A stretch of 64,000 nucleotides of DNA from Pseudidiomarina insulisalsae (GTDB lineage Bacteria; Pseudomonadota; Gammaproteobacteria; Enterobacterales; Alteromonadaceae): contig NZ_PIPY01000005.1 in assembly GCF_003987065.1 (NCBI RefSeq), positions 1-64,000 of the forward strand, given 5' to 3'. The position numbers were made by a program, and so were the translations under genes. The notes under the pieces were generated by a model. That model was not told where the DNA came from. It was given only the letters and a program-made list of their open reading frames with translations, and did no database searches. Below, piece after piece: positions 51,701-59,249 of this stretch; position 1 is the first letter of the stretch; each line of letters begins with the position of its first letter.

Positions 51701-52983
51701 ACTCAGGTGATCGCTACACCTTTTCGCTCTGGGCTGAATTAGGCACCGACAACGTTTACTTTAACTACATTGACCTGCCAGCAGGTGCGCCAGCCAACCT
51801 GACCATTGGTGCGGAAGCGGCAGCCGATGCGCTAGGCGTGATTGGTGCACAGTACTATTTTGATGGTCTTGGTACCTATCCGGCAAATGCTGATGTGTTA
51901 CTGGCGCAGGTCGAGCGCGGTGCGCGTGCCTCGGTGGTGATTGACTTCACCATGCAGGTCGACACTATTGCCGATGCACCGGACCGCGTAGTCACCACCG
52001 GCCGCGACGAACCGGCGACCATCGACCTCAGCACGGCATTTGCCGAAGCAGGTCGTGACCTGCTGACGCTTGTGAATGTCAGCGACGCTAACCGCTCGTA
52101 TGACGCAGTATTACCGCAGGTGATCGAAGCGGACGGCGCGGTACTTGCTGAGATTGTTAGCGAACCCGGCAATGGTACGGTGGTGGTAACTTCAAATAAT
52201 AATCTGACCTATACCCCGGCGAGTGGTTTTGTCGGTGACGACAGCTTTACTTATCGCGGCGTCGATAGCGCCGGACAGATGACCACGGTGGGGACGGTGG
52301 AAATTAGTGTCATCAATAACCCTCCTCAGGCGGTTGTTGAAGAGGTGGAGGGCCCGCAGGAAGCCGATACCACGTTGGAGCTTGATGCCAGCGGCAGCAG
52401 TGATCCGGATGGCGATACATTAAGCTTCAGCTGGACTCAGGTGTCGGGCACCAGTGCCGCCATCGCTGATGCGGATCAGGCTATTGCCAGCATTGTTGTA
52501 CCTGCGGTGGATAGCACAGAAACCGCTGTATTCGAGGTAACGGTCTCGGATGGTACGGACAGTGATACAGCTCAGGTTCAGGTCATTTTTCAGGGACCCA
52601 ACCGGGCACCAAACGCTTCCGCCAACAGCGCGCTGCGTCGCGTGCCCAGCGGCCAGGCGGTGACTTTAAGCGGCTCAAGTAGTGGCGATCCTGACGGCGA
52701 CGTGCTGTCGTACAACTGGGAACAGGTGTCAGGCCCGGCGGTTGAGTTATCCAGCCCGGAAGGCGAAACCACTCAGTTCAATGCGCCGAGCGTAAGTACC
52801 GAGCAGGACCTGGTGTTCCGCCTGACCGTCAGCGACGGTGAGCTGTCCGACACTGATGAGGTAACTATTACCGTGTATCCTCGTGAAGAAGATGCCGGTG
52901 AGGAGTCATCGGGTAGTTTCGGTGCCTGGTTAGCCTTGTTAGGATTACCACTGATATGGCTGCGTCGTCGGACGCAGCGTTAA
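48757..52983 (+). CDS. Secreted multidomain subtilisin-like (S8) protease
   Basis: A 1408-residue exoprotease. Signal peptide to about residue 28 (VAAQQVQ), an I9-like propeptide (about 65-185), and an S8 domain with triad D212 (IIDSGID), H276 (NGHGTHVAG) and S593 (GTSMASPHVAG), interrupted by a PA domain at about 430-530. Beta-sandwich domains and two PKD/cadherin-like modules follow (LELDASGSSDPDGDTLSFSW and a second SGSSSGDPDGDVLSYNW). The tail SSGSFGAWLALLGLPLIWLR plus RRTQR resembles a GlyGly-CTERM signal for rhombosortase processing and surface release. GAAGGA precedes the ATG. It degrades external protein; it is not evidently part of the acetate system around it. Confidence 0.93.
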   Translation: MATQTTVLRPAALAVAVVSALVGTAAVAQQVQQQPTQSPQLITQHQLDKRDKSATKMVRDYAVTRFIVELEDPAAAVYKGGLAGFAPTSPKATGAAQLQLNSTPVTSYQQHLLGKQNEVARGLRARVGNLEVKHHLTLTFNGLVVEVPEQVSDEAALRAHLAQVPGVKRVYEDKKYYANTATSMDLINAPAVWSALGGQAQAGRDVKIAIIDSGIDPEHPMFADNGHPTVPRPSKADYCTTNISFCNDKIIVARWYEPQGEVDAKETESPLDINGHGTHVAGIASGNPATVTFDGASLNLTGVAPGAHLMVYKALFDGPQDSPASGSSSQLLPALEDAVADGADVINNSWGSGPGGDPADSPYRDAFAAAREAGVLTVTAAGNAGPGDRTIACPGCIEDGLTVSSSQHGGDVKSIIETGAFSEIYAKPGSGNFTINEPITALLALAANSGDNLACSSFASGTFNQQIVVVQRGSCNFSTKANNIQAAGGLAMIVYNNEPGIVRMSMGEATLPSVSITQPDGQAIIADWQNGDTATINIPQRYVTDNLADTMSDFSGRGPNGNSTFLKPDLTAPGSDIIAPYLNSSYVELDGTSMASPHVAGAAALVLDTRPNLTAEQLKSILMTSSDSGLRDDDLISATTPFDRGAGRLNLEAAQATQVVVDTPSLANNACSLGCDFTRNFTNIGNAAVSFSIETSFNDPNISAVVDQGLLALNAGESGSLTFSIDTRFAAEGWHFGEVLLTSSPHPTLRLPVAVYASSSDNEAIVTAAHTSGEVAIDAPIGVQAKGALGSGETPVTLSVTLPDGAILDESSVIVDETLSQRTSLTISAGEIVWQGSQNDEPDIQEIGLRNGLFFAGKTVAQLTGNQIDNPVCTEYCDDEVFSLPIENLGGIYLDGVQYNNLVISANGIIGAGSIGNDFADSASNQAIPDESPPNAFWAPFWSDLEIGLDAGGGQLNIAAVKVNDTNWLAIEFENVREYDDDSGDRYTFSLWAELGTDNVYFNYIDLPAGAPANLTIGAEAAADALGVIGAQYYFDGLGTYPANADVLLAQVERGARASVVIDFTMQVDTIADAPDRVVTTGRDEPATIDLSTAFAEAGRDLLTLVNVSDANRSYDAVLPQVIEADGAVLAEIVSEPGNGTVVVTSNNNLTYTPASGFVGDDSFTYRGVDSAGQMTTVGTVEISVINNPPQAVVEEVEGPQEADTTLELDASGSSDPDGDTLSFSWTQVSGTSAAIADADQAIASIVVPAVDSTETAVFEVTVSDGTDSDTAQVQVIFQGPNRAPNASANSALRRVPSGQAVTLSGSSSGDPDGDVLSYNWEQVSGPAVELSSPEGETTQFNAPSVSTEQDLVFRLTVSDGELSDTDEVTITVYPREEDAGEESSGSFGAWLALLGLPLIWLRRRTQR

Positions 52984-53002
52984 GCGAAAAGGGAGTAACG
53001 CG

Positions 53003-53446
53003 ATGAAACTAGCTTTATCAGCAGTAGCGGTTATGTTGTTGTTGGGCTGTGGCGGTCCGCAACAACCCGCCGCCGACGAGCAACAGCAGGTGACCACGCC
53101 AGATGAAACGGTCGCTAATCCGGAGCTGGTGGATAACCGCGCTAAACTGGCTGAATTGGATCAGCAGATCCGCTCGATGGTCGGTATGGCATACGCCGAG
53201 AACATTGAGCAGTGCCGGTTGGCGGAAGTTGGCCACCGTCCCTGTGGCGGCCCGCAGTATTACATGGCGTACTCAACCGCCACTGTCGATGAAGCGGTAT
53301 TGCAGGAGCTCATTAACGAGCACCTGCAGTTACAAATCGCCTATCAGCGTGATCACGACATTGTCGGCACCTGTGAAGTGATTCCACGTCCGGCGGTGAC
53401 CTTACAGGGCGGTCGCTGCGTGGCAGTTAGTGCCTCAGACCGCTAA
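53003..53446 (+). CDS. Small lipoprotein, unknown function
   Basis: A 147-residue lipoprotein with lipobox LLLGC (Cys at about 16), a Q/P/E-rich linker, then a helical region (ELVDNRAKLAELDQQIRSMV) and four further cysteines (EQCRLAEVGHRPCGG, GTCEVIP, GGRCVAVS) that could form two disulfides. It follows the protease gene by 19 bases with GGGAG before the ATG, so it may be co-transcribed. Its 3' end overlaps that of crbS by 12 bases. No family was recognised. Confidence 0.7.
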   Translation: MKLALSAVAVMLLLGCGGPQQPAADEQQQVTTPDETVANPELVDNRAKLAELDQQIRSMVGMAYAENIEQCRLAEVGHRPCGGPQYYMAYSTATVDEAVLQELINEHLQLQIAYQRDHDIVGTCEVIPRPAVTLQGGRCVAVSASDR

Positions 53447-56400
53447 TTTTTGCAGGTGGCGCAACAGTGCTTTCAGCTGCGCCGGTTTTACCGGCTTGGC
53501 AATAAACAGCAACTGTTGCTCACGCGCCAGTAAACGTACCTGGTCATCGCGCATGGCGGTGACCAGGGCTCCTTTTAACTCTTCTCCCCAATAACCTCGC
53601 AAGGCTTTCACCAAGCTTAAGCCGTCATGCTCATCATCACCCAACTGATAGTCCAGCAACACGCCATCGGGCGCCTCATGTGTACTGGCATATTGTAATG
53701 CCGTGGCACTGCTGGTGAAGGTCTCAACAGTACAGCCCCATTTTTCCAGCAGGGCGCGCAGAGCGCTGAGATTTTCCTGATCGTCATCCACGCACACCAG
53801 CGTCAGTTGCTCATTAGGCATACTGGTATCGTGGGCGGACGATGGCAGTTCGACCTGGTCCGCGGCGCCGCGCGGCACCGTGACCATAAAACAGCTGCCT
53901 TTGCCTTCCTCACTGGTGAGTTTAAGCTCACAGTGCAGCTGTTCACTCATACGCTTGGCGACGCTCAGCCCCAGCCCGACGCCTTCAACACGGGTGTTCT
54001 GGCCGCGATAAAAGGCATCAAAAATCCGATGGCGCTGCTGTGTAGTAATGCCCGGGCCGGTATCCCAGACCGCAATCTGGAACGCATCGCCGCGTGGTCG
54101 CACGCTCAGCAGAACCTTGCCCTGAACCCGATTGTACTTAACCGCATTGGAGAGAAAGTTCTGAATAATGCGGCGCAAGTACGTCGGGTCGGTGTAAATC
54201 ACGGCTTCACGCCAGTGACTACGCAACTGAATCTCACGCTGCTGGGCGAGAACCTGATATTCGTTGAGCAGCGGCTGCAAAATACTGCTCAGCTTCACAT
54301 GGCGAAAGCTTGGCTGCAGCGCGCCCTGGTCCATTTTGGCAATTTGCAGCAGGGTACTGAGCAGATGTTCGGTCGACGTCAACGCGGTATCGAGCTTCGC
54401 GCTCAACTGCTGATTGTGCGGTGTCAGTGTGCTTTCATCGAGCGCCGACAAATACAGCCGCGCAGCGTTCAGAGGCTGCAGTATGTCGTGGCTGGCCAGG
54501 GCGAGAAAACGCGTTTTTGAAGCATTGGCCTGCTCGGCTTCTTGTTTGGCTTGTTTAAGCTCGACTTCAACTTTACGCCGCCGATCGATCTCTTCAGTTA
54601 ATTCATTATTAATTTCGCGAATTTTGCGTTGCCGCAGGTGAACGCGCTGCTCCAGATCAATGTTGGCCTCTTCCAGTGCCTGGGCGGTTTCCACGTGTTC
54701 GGTGATATCGGTAAAGCTGGTGACAAAGCCGCCATTAGGCAGCGGGTTGCCGACCATTTCAATCACCCGGCCGTCACCGCGACGGCGGATGAAGCGATGC
54801 GGTGAGCCCATTTGCATGTAATTTAAACGTTTATTGACCAGCTCATCGATTTCACCAGGGCCGCATTCGCCGCGCTCGGCGTTGTAGCGGATAAGGGTGG
54901 CAATGGGTTGGCCGGGCTTGACCATGCCGTCGGGATAGTCAAACAGATCAAGGTAGCGCTTGTTCCACGCCACCAGGCGTAATTCGGCATCGACCACACT
55001 GATGCCCTGCGCCAGGTTCTCGAGCGAACTGAATAAAATGGACTGCTGGGTTTGCAGCGCCTGAGTGGTGTCGTCAAAAAAGTGTACGACCTCTTCCAGG
55101 TGCAAACGGCGATCGCGTAGCGCTGCTTCAATTAACGAGCGGGCGGTGGCGGCACCGAGTACCCCGGTTAAGGCGCGCTCGACGTAATCGATAAACTCGC
55201 GGCTGGCGACATCATCTTTGTTGCTATCGTCAAGCATGGCCTGTTGTGCGTCATTGAAATAGGCCAGTAACTGGCGGGTGCGCTGCTCGCCGACGAAGGT
55301 TTTCAGCAACAGCAACATGTCGCCGTTGGTGGCCTGATGATGGCGGCCGATGGTGTGCTCCTGCACCGCCGTGCGCGGTTTAACAAAAGCCATGGCCTGA
55401 ATGCGATCAACCAGGCGCGCCTGGGCCAGCAATGAGAAGACAATATAGGCGGCGCTGTTTAATAACAGGCTTATCACCGTGCCCTGAGTAATAATGCTGG
55501 TTTCGCTGCTCTCGTGGGGTAAATACATGGGCAGCGCCACGCTGAACAGCCATGCCAGCAGACCTGCACCTAAGCCGATATAGACGCCGCGGGCGTGGCC
55601 CCGCCGCCAGTACAAGCCGCCGATAATGGCAGGTAGCAATTGCAGCACCACTGAGAATGCCAGCAAACCGATACTGACCAGGCCGGTGTTGGCGGCCCAC
55701 AGGTAATAGCACAAATAAGCCAGCAGCAGGATCAGCGCGATAGCGACGCGGCGAATAAACAACAGCCGGCCCTGAAACGAGCGCACTTCGGTTTGCCCTG
55801 CGCCAGCGCTACGACTGAAGGTGAACGACTGGCCGCGCTGTAAAATGAGCGGCATGATGACATCGTTGGTGATCATGGTGCTAAGCGTTACCGAGGCGAT
55901 AATAACCATGGCAGTCGCGGCCGAGAAACCACCGATAAAAATAACCACCGCTAACCAGGTTTGCTGTTGCAGCAAGGGTAACTGCAGGGCAAAGGTCGAG
56001 CCGTCAACGCCACTGCCCAGGACCAGATTTCCCGCCAGTGCAATGGGCACGATCGCCGCTGCAACCAGCATGAGGTACAGCGGAAAACCCCAGCGCGCGG
56101 TTTTCAGATGGCCCACATTGACGTTGTCGACCACGGTGACGTGAAATTGGCGTGGCAGGCATAAGATGACGCCTGCAGCCATGAGCGTCTGCACAATAAA
56201 GTCAAACTCACTGAGCGCCTGCCATGACCACTGCGTGCTCTGGGGCTGACGTAGCTGCTGCCACATGGTTATCGGCGACACGTCGCTAAATACCGACCAG
56301 GCAAACCACGCAGCGGCGAGTAACGCGACAAGTTTGACCAGCGACTCAAAGGCAATCGCCAGAATCATGCCGTTACGGTACTCGGTCACCTCAATGTGGC

Positions 56401-56923
56401 GGGTACCAAAGAGCATGGCGAATACCGCCATCAGTGCCGCCGCGGCCAGTTCGTTAATCGAGAACTGGGTCAGCGCGGTGGTGTTCTCGGTAAGTACCAT
56501 GAACGTCATACCCACCGCTTTTAACTGCAACGCAATATACGGAATAGTGGCGAGCGCGGCGATGAGTGTGACAAAGAGTGCCAGGCGCTGGCGCTTGCCG
56601 TAACGGCTGGCAATAAAGTCGGCGATGGAGGTGATGTTTTGCTGTTTGCTGACCGAGACCAGCTTCTCAACCAGCGGTAAGCCGAACAAAAATAACAAAA
56701 TCGGGCCCAGCAGTATGGGCAGATAAGCCCAGCCAAAGCTGGCGGCATTGCCCACCGCGCCGTAATAGGTCCACGATGTGCAGTAAATTGCCAGCGACAT
56801 GCTATAAACACTAGGACGGTAACTCAGACGGTTGGCCCAGCTGCCGGGCTTATCGCCCCAGTGGGCGACGGCGAACAGTGATGCCACATAGGCAAGGGCA
56901 GCGACAATTAGCAGTAAGGTCAT
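53435..56923 (-). CDS. crbS: CrbS-type hybrid sensor kinase with sodium/solute symporter domain
   Basis: A 1162-residue protein. The first about 520 residues are a 12-13-helix SSS-family transporter (YYGAVGNAASFGWAYLPILL, ITSIADFIASRYGKRQRLAL). Then come a linker, a PAS domain (SVVDAELRLVAWNKRYLDLF), coiled coil, HisKA with H812 in LASHDILQPLNAARL, a HATPase (NFLSNAVKYN, DTGPGI, GVGLGLSVAKRM) and a receiver with D1091 in LLDYQLGD. This is the architecture of CrbS, partner of CrbR in the acetate switch. ATG at 56923 is chosen: it starts directly at the first helix, and the upstream frame to 57082 crosses the operator region. Confidence 0.9.
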   Translation of the reverse strand: MTLLLIVAALAYVASLFAVAHWGDKPGSWANRLSYRPSVYSMSLAIYCTSWTYYGAVGNAASFGWAYLPILLGPILLFLFGLPLVEKLVSVSKQQNITSIADFIASRYGKRQRLALFVTLIAALATIPYIALQLKAVGMTFMVLTENTTALTQFSINELAAAALMAVFAMLFGTRHIEVTEYRNGMILAIAFESLVKLVALLAAAWFAWSVFSDVSPITMWQQLRQPQSTQWSWQALSEFDFIVQTLMAAGVILCLPRQFHVTVVDNVNVGHLKTARWGFPLYLMLVAAAIVPIALAGNLVLGSGVDGSTFALQLPLLQQQTWLAVVIFIGGFSAATAMVIIASVTLSTMITNDVIMPLILQRGQSFTFSRSAGAGQTEVRSFQGRLLFIRRVAIALILLLAYLCYYLWAANTGLVSIGLLAFSVVLQLLPAIIGGLYWRRGHARGVYIGLGAGLLAWLFSVALPMYLPHESSETSIITQGTVISLLLNSAAYIVFSLLAQARLVDRIQAMAFVKPRTAVQEHTIGRHHQATNGDMLLLLKTFVGEQRTRQLLAYFNDAQQAMLDDSNKDDVASREFIDYVERALTGVLGAATARSLIEAALRDRRLHLEEVVHFFDDTTQALQTQQSILFSSLENLAQGISVVDAELRLVAWNKRYLDLFDYPDGMVKPGQPIATLIRYNAERGECGPGEIDELVNKRLNYMQMGSPHRFIRRRGDGRVIEMVGNPLPNGGFVTSFTDITEHVETAQALEEANIDLEQRVHLRQRKIREINNELTEEIDRRRKVEVELKQAKQEAEQANASKTRFLALASHDILQPLNAARLYLSALDESTLTPHNQQLSAKLDTALTSTEHLLSTLLQIAKMDQGALQPSFRHVKLSSILQPLLNEYQVLAQQREIQLRSHWREAVIYTDPTYLRRIIQNFLSNAVKYNRVQGKVLLSVRPRGDAFQIAVWDTGPGITTQQRHRIFDAFYRGQNTRVEGVGLGLSVAKRMSEQLHCELKLTSEEGKGSCFMVTVPRGAADQVELPSSAHDTSMPNEQLTLVCVDDDQENLSALRALLEKWGCTVETFTSSATALQYASTHEAPDGVLLDYQLGDDEHDGLSLVKALRGYWGEELKGALVTAMRDDQVRLLAREQQLLFIAKPVKPAQLKALLRHLQKLAV

Positions 56924-56990
56924 GGGACTTGGGCTTCCGGCGTTTTCTGACACTGCTGACAGTAGCCCGAGCTGCGGGCAAGGGTCAAGC

Positions 56991-57004
56991 ACGACCATGG
57001 TCGT
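56991..57004. promoter_or_regulatory. Candidate CrbR operator, crbS/DUF4212-actP region
   Basis: A perfect 14-base palindrome, ACGACCATGGTCGT, between divergent crbS (68 bases away) and the DUF4212 gene (104 bases away). A second, imperfect half, CGACCAATGTCGT, lies at 57013-57025. The core matches the dyad at 45838-45851 near acs. Confidence 0.55.
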
Positions 57005-57107
57005 AAGGTGTTCGACCAATGTCGTATTTCTTGGTGGCAGATTGCCGACTAGATTGCTAAATGCATGAAGCAAGAATAACAATTAACAGAACAACCTGGA
57101 GGGCGTT

Positions 57108-57374
57108 ATGGCTTTCAAGAGTGAAGAACTCGCTAAAGCCTACTGGCGCGAGAATATCGGACTGGTATTAAAGCTACTGGCAGTCTGGTTTATCGTGTCG
57201 TATGGGTTCGGCATTATCCTGGTCGACTGGCTTAATCAGTTTACCTTTTTCGGCTTTAAACTGGGCTTCTGGTTTGCCCAGCAAGGGTCAATTATCACTT
57301 TCGTCATTCTTATTTTCATTTACGTGAAACGCATGGCGGCGCTTGATAATAAATACGAAGTTCACGAAGACTAA
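57108..57374 (+). CDS. DUF4212 small membrane subunit of acetate symporter
   Basis: An 88-residue protein with two helices (about 22-42, LVLKLLAVWFIVSYGFGIIL, and about 62-80) and the conserved start YWRENIGLVLKLL plus FGFKLGFWFAQQGS typical of DUF4212 proteins. These are encoded directly before SSS-family acetate/pyruvate symporters and are probably their accessory subunit, similar in role to E. coli YjcH. GGAGGG precedes the ATG; actP follows after 11 bases. Confidence 0.9.
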   Translation: MAFKSEELAKAYWRENIGLVLKLLAVWFIVSYGFGIILVDWLNQFTFFGFKLGFWFAQQGSIITFVILIFIYVKRMAALDNKYEVHED

Positions 57375-57385
57375 GGGGCCGACAT

Positions 57386-59101
57386 ATGGATATTCAAACG
57401 CTCACATTTATTATTGTCGGTCTGACGTTCGCGCTTTATATTGCCATTGCTATCTGGTCGCGTGCGGGCTCCACCAACGATTTCTACGTTGCCAGCGGTG
57501 GCGTGCATCCGGTGATGAACGGTATGGCTACGGCCGCCGACTGGATGTCAGCTGCGTCGTTTATTTCGATGGCCGGTATTATCGCCTTTGCCGGTTATGA
57601 CGGCAGTGTCTATCTGATGGGCTGGACCGGCGGCTATGTGTTACTGGCGCTGTGTCTGGCACCTTACCTGCGTAAGTTCGGTAAGTTTACCGTGCCCGAC
57701 TTTATTGGCGATCGTTACTACTCGCAAACGGCCCGTACCATTGCCGTTATCTGTGCCATTTTGATTAGCTTTACCTACATTGCCGGTCAGATGCGTGGGG
57801 TTGGCGTGGTGTTCTCGCGCTTTTTAGAAGTCGAAATCGCCACCGGTGTCTTCATCGGCGCGGTGATTGTTTTCTTCTATACCGTGCTTGGCGGTATGAA
57901 AGGCATTACCTATACCCAGGTGGCGCAGTACTGCGTACTGGCATTTGCTTATCTGGTACCGGCGATTTTCATTTCAATGTACATGACCGGGCATATTTTG
58001 CCGCAAACCGGATTTGGCGCGACCATTGCCGAGGGTGTGGCAGGCGAGGGCAACTATCTGCTGCAACGGCTGGATGGCTTGTCTGAAGAGCTGGGGCTGG
58101 CCGCCTACACTGAGGGCGTGCGTAACAAGATTGACGTGTTTGCCATTACGTGCGCGCTGATGGTGGGTACTGCCGGACTGCCGCATGTTATTGTGCGCTT
58201 TTTCACTGTACCGAAAGTTCATGACGCGCGTCGTTCAGCGGGTTGGGCATTGCTGTTCATTTCAGTGGTGTATTTAACCGCACCGTCGATTGCCGCTTTT
58301 GCCAAAGTGAACCTGATCAATACGGTCAATGGCCCTGAGCTGACCGGGGTGAAGTATGAGCAGGCGCCGGATTGGATCAAAAACTGGCAGAAAACCAATT
58401 TGATTCAGTGGGAAGACAAAAATAACGATGGCCGTATGTTCTATTCCGGCGACGAACGTAACGAAATGACCGTTGACCGCGATATTATGGTGCTCGCCAA
58501 TCCGGAAATTGCCGATTTGCCGGCCTGGGTGGTCGCGTTGGTGGCAGCCGGTGGCGTTGCTGCGGCACTTTCCACCTCGGCGGGCTTGCTGCTGGTGATT
58601 TCAACGTCGGTGTCCCATGACTTATTGAAGCGGACGTTCGCGCCGAATATTACCGACCGACAAGAGCTGAAATGGGCAAGGATTGCGGCCGCCGCCGCCG
58701 TCGCGTTGTCGACCTGGTTTGGTATTAATCCGCCCGGCTTTGTTGCGCAGGTGGTCGCCTTTGCCTTCGGGCTTGCCGCGGCGAGTTTCTTCCCGGCTAT
58801 CATCATGGGTATTTTCTACAAGCGCATGAACAGTACGGGCGCGATTGCCGGCATGGTAGTTGGTATTGTGTTTACCCTGGCGTACATTATTTACTTCAAG
58901 TTTGTAAATCCGGCGGCCAATGTCGAGGCGAACTGGCTATTTGGCATCTCGCCTGAGGGCATTGGTACCCTGGGTATGCTGATTAACTTTGTGGTGGCCT
59001 ATGTGGTTCACAAGCTAACCGGTGACGCGCCACAGGATACGCAAGATCTGGTCGAGTCGATTCGTTATCCGAAAGGAGCGGGCGGCGCGGTCAGTCATTA
59101 A
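57386..59101 (+). CDS. actP: Sodium/acetate symporter, ActP-like (SSS family)
   Basis: A 571-residue inner-membrane protein of about 13 helices. SSS motifs include NDFYVASGGVHPVMNGMATA, ADWMSAASFISMAG, FGKFTVPDFIGDRYYS and GTAGLPHVIVRFFTV, with an insertion carrying NKNDGR-like residues (EDKNNDGRMFYSGDERNE) seen in the DUF4212-associated subtype. Takes up acetate or related short carboxylates with Na+. Co-transcribed with the DUF4212 gene, across from crbS, and ended by a strong terminator. Confidence 0.9.
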   Translation: MDIQTLTFIIVGLTFALYIAIAIWSRAGSTNDFYVASGGVHPVMNGMATAADWMSAASFISMAGIIAFAGYDGSVYLMGWTGGYVLLALCLAPYLRKFGKFTVPDFIGDRYYSQTARTIAVICAILISFTYIAGQMRGVGVVFSRFLEVEIATGVFIGAVIVFFYTVLGGMKGITYTQVAQYCVLAFAYLVPAIFISMYMTGHILPQTGFGATIAEGVAGEGNYLLQRLDGLSEELGLAAYTEGVRNKIDVFAITCALMVGTAGLPHVIVRFFTVPKVHDARRSAGWALLFISVVYLTAPSIAAFAKVNLINTVNGPELTGVKYEQAPDWIKNWQKTNLIQWEDKNNDGRMFYSGDERNEMTVDRDIMVLANPEIADLPAWVVALVAAGGVAAALSTSAGLLLVISTSVSHDLLKRTFAPNITDRQELKWARIAAAAAVALSTWFGINPPGFVAQVVAFAFGLAAASFFPAIIMGIFYKRMNSTGAIAGMVVGIVFTLAYIIYFKFVNPAANVEANWLFGISPEGIGTLGMLINFVVAYVVHKLTGDAPQDTQDLVESIRYPKGAGGAVSH

Positions 59102-59108
59102 GTTTAAC

Positions 59109-59130
59109 GCCCGGCCCCGCCGGGCTTTTT
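59109..59130 (+). terminator. Rho-independent terminator of the DUF4212-actP operon
   Basis: Perfect seven-base stem GCCCGGC (59109-59115) / GCCGGGC (59119-59125) with loop CCC, followed by TTTTT at 59126-59130, eight bases after the actP stop. Confidence 0.93.
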
Positions 59131-59154
59131 ATATTCGTGGTTCGAAATTCGCGC

Positions 59155-59212
59155 GCTACGCTTTTCGTGCGGTCGTTGCACTCCCTTCTCGACGAATAAC
59201 GAAAAGCGTAGC
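59155..59212. repeat. 14-base-arm inverted repeat between actP and the DUF294 gene
   Basis: GCTACGCTTTTCGT (59155-59168) and ACGAAAAGCGTAGC (59199-59212) are exact complements separated by 30 bases. CGAATAACG words are repeated on the right side up to 59240, just before the next ribosome site. It is unlike families A and B. Confidence 0.8.
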
Positions 59213-59249
59213 ACTCGAGAAGCCAAGCGCACGAATAACGGGAGGCTTT

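Noticed and set aside
59022-59249. Longer N-terminus for the DUF294 protein
   Set aside because: It would overlap actP and read through its terminator and an inverted repeat; the ATG at 59250 has GGAGG and begins at the cNMP domain.
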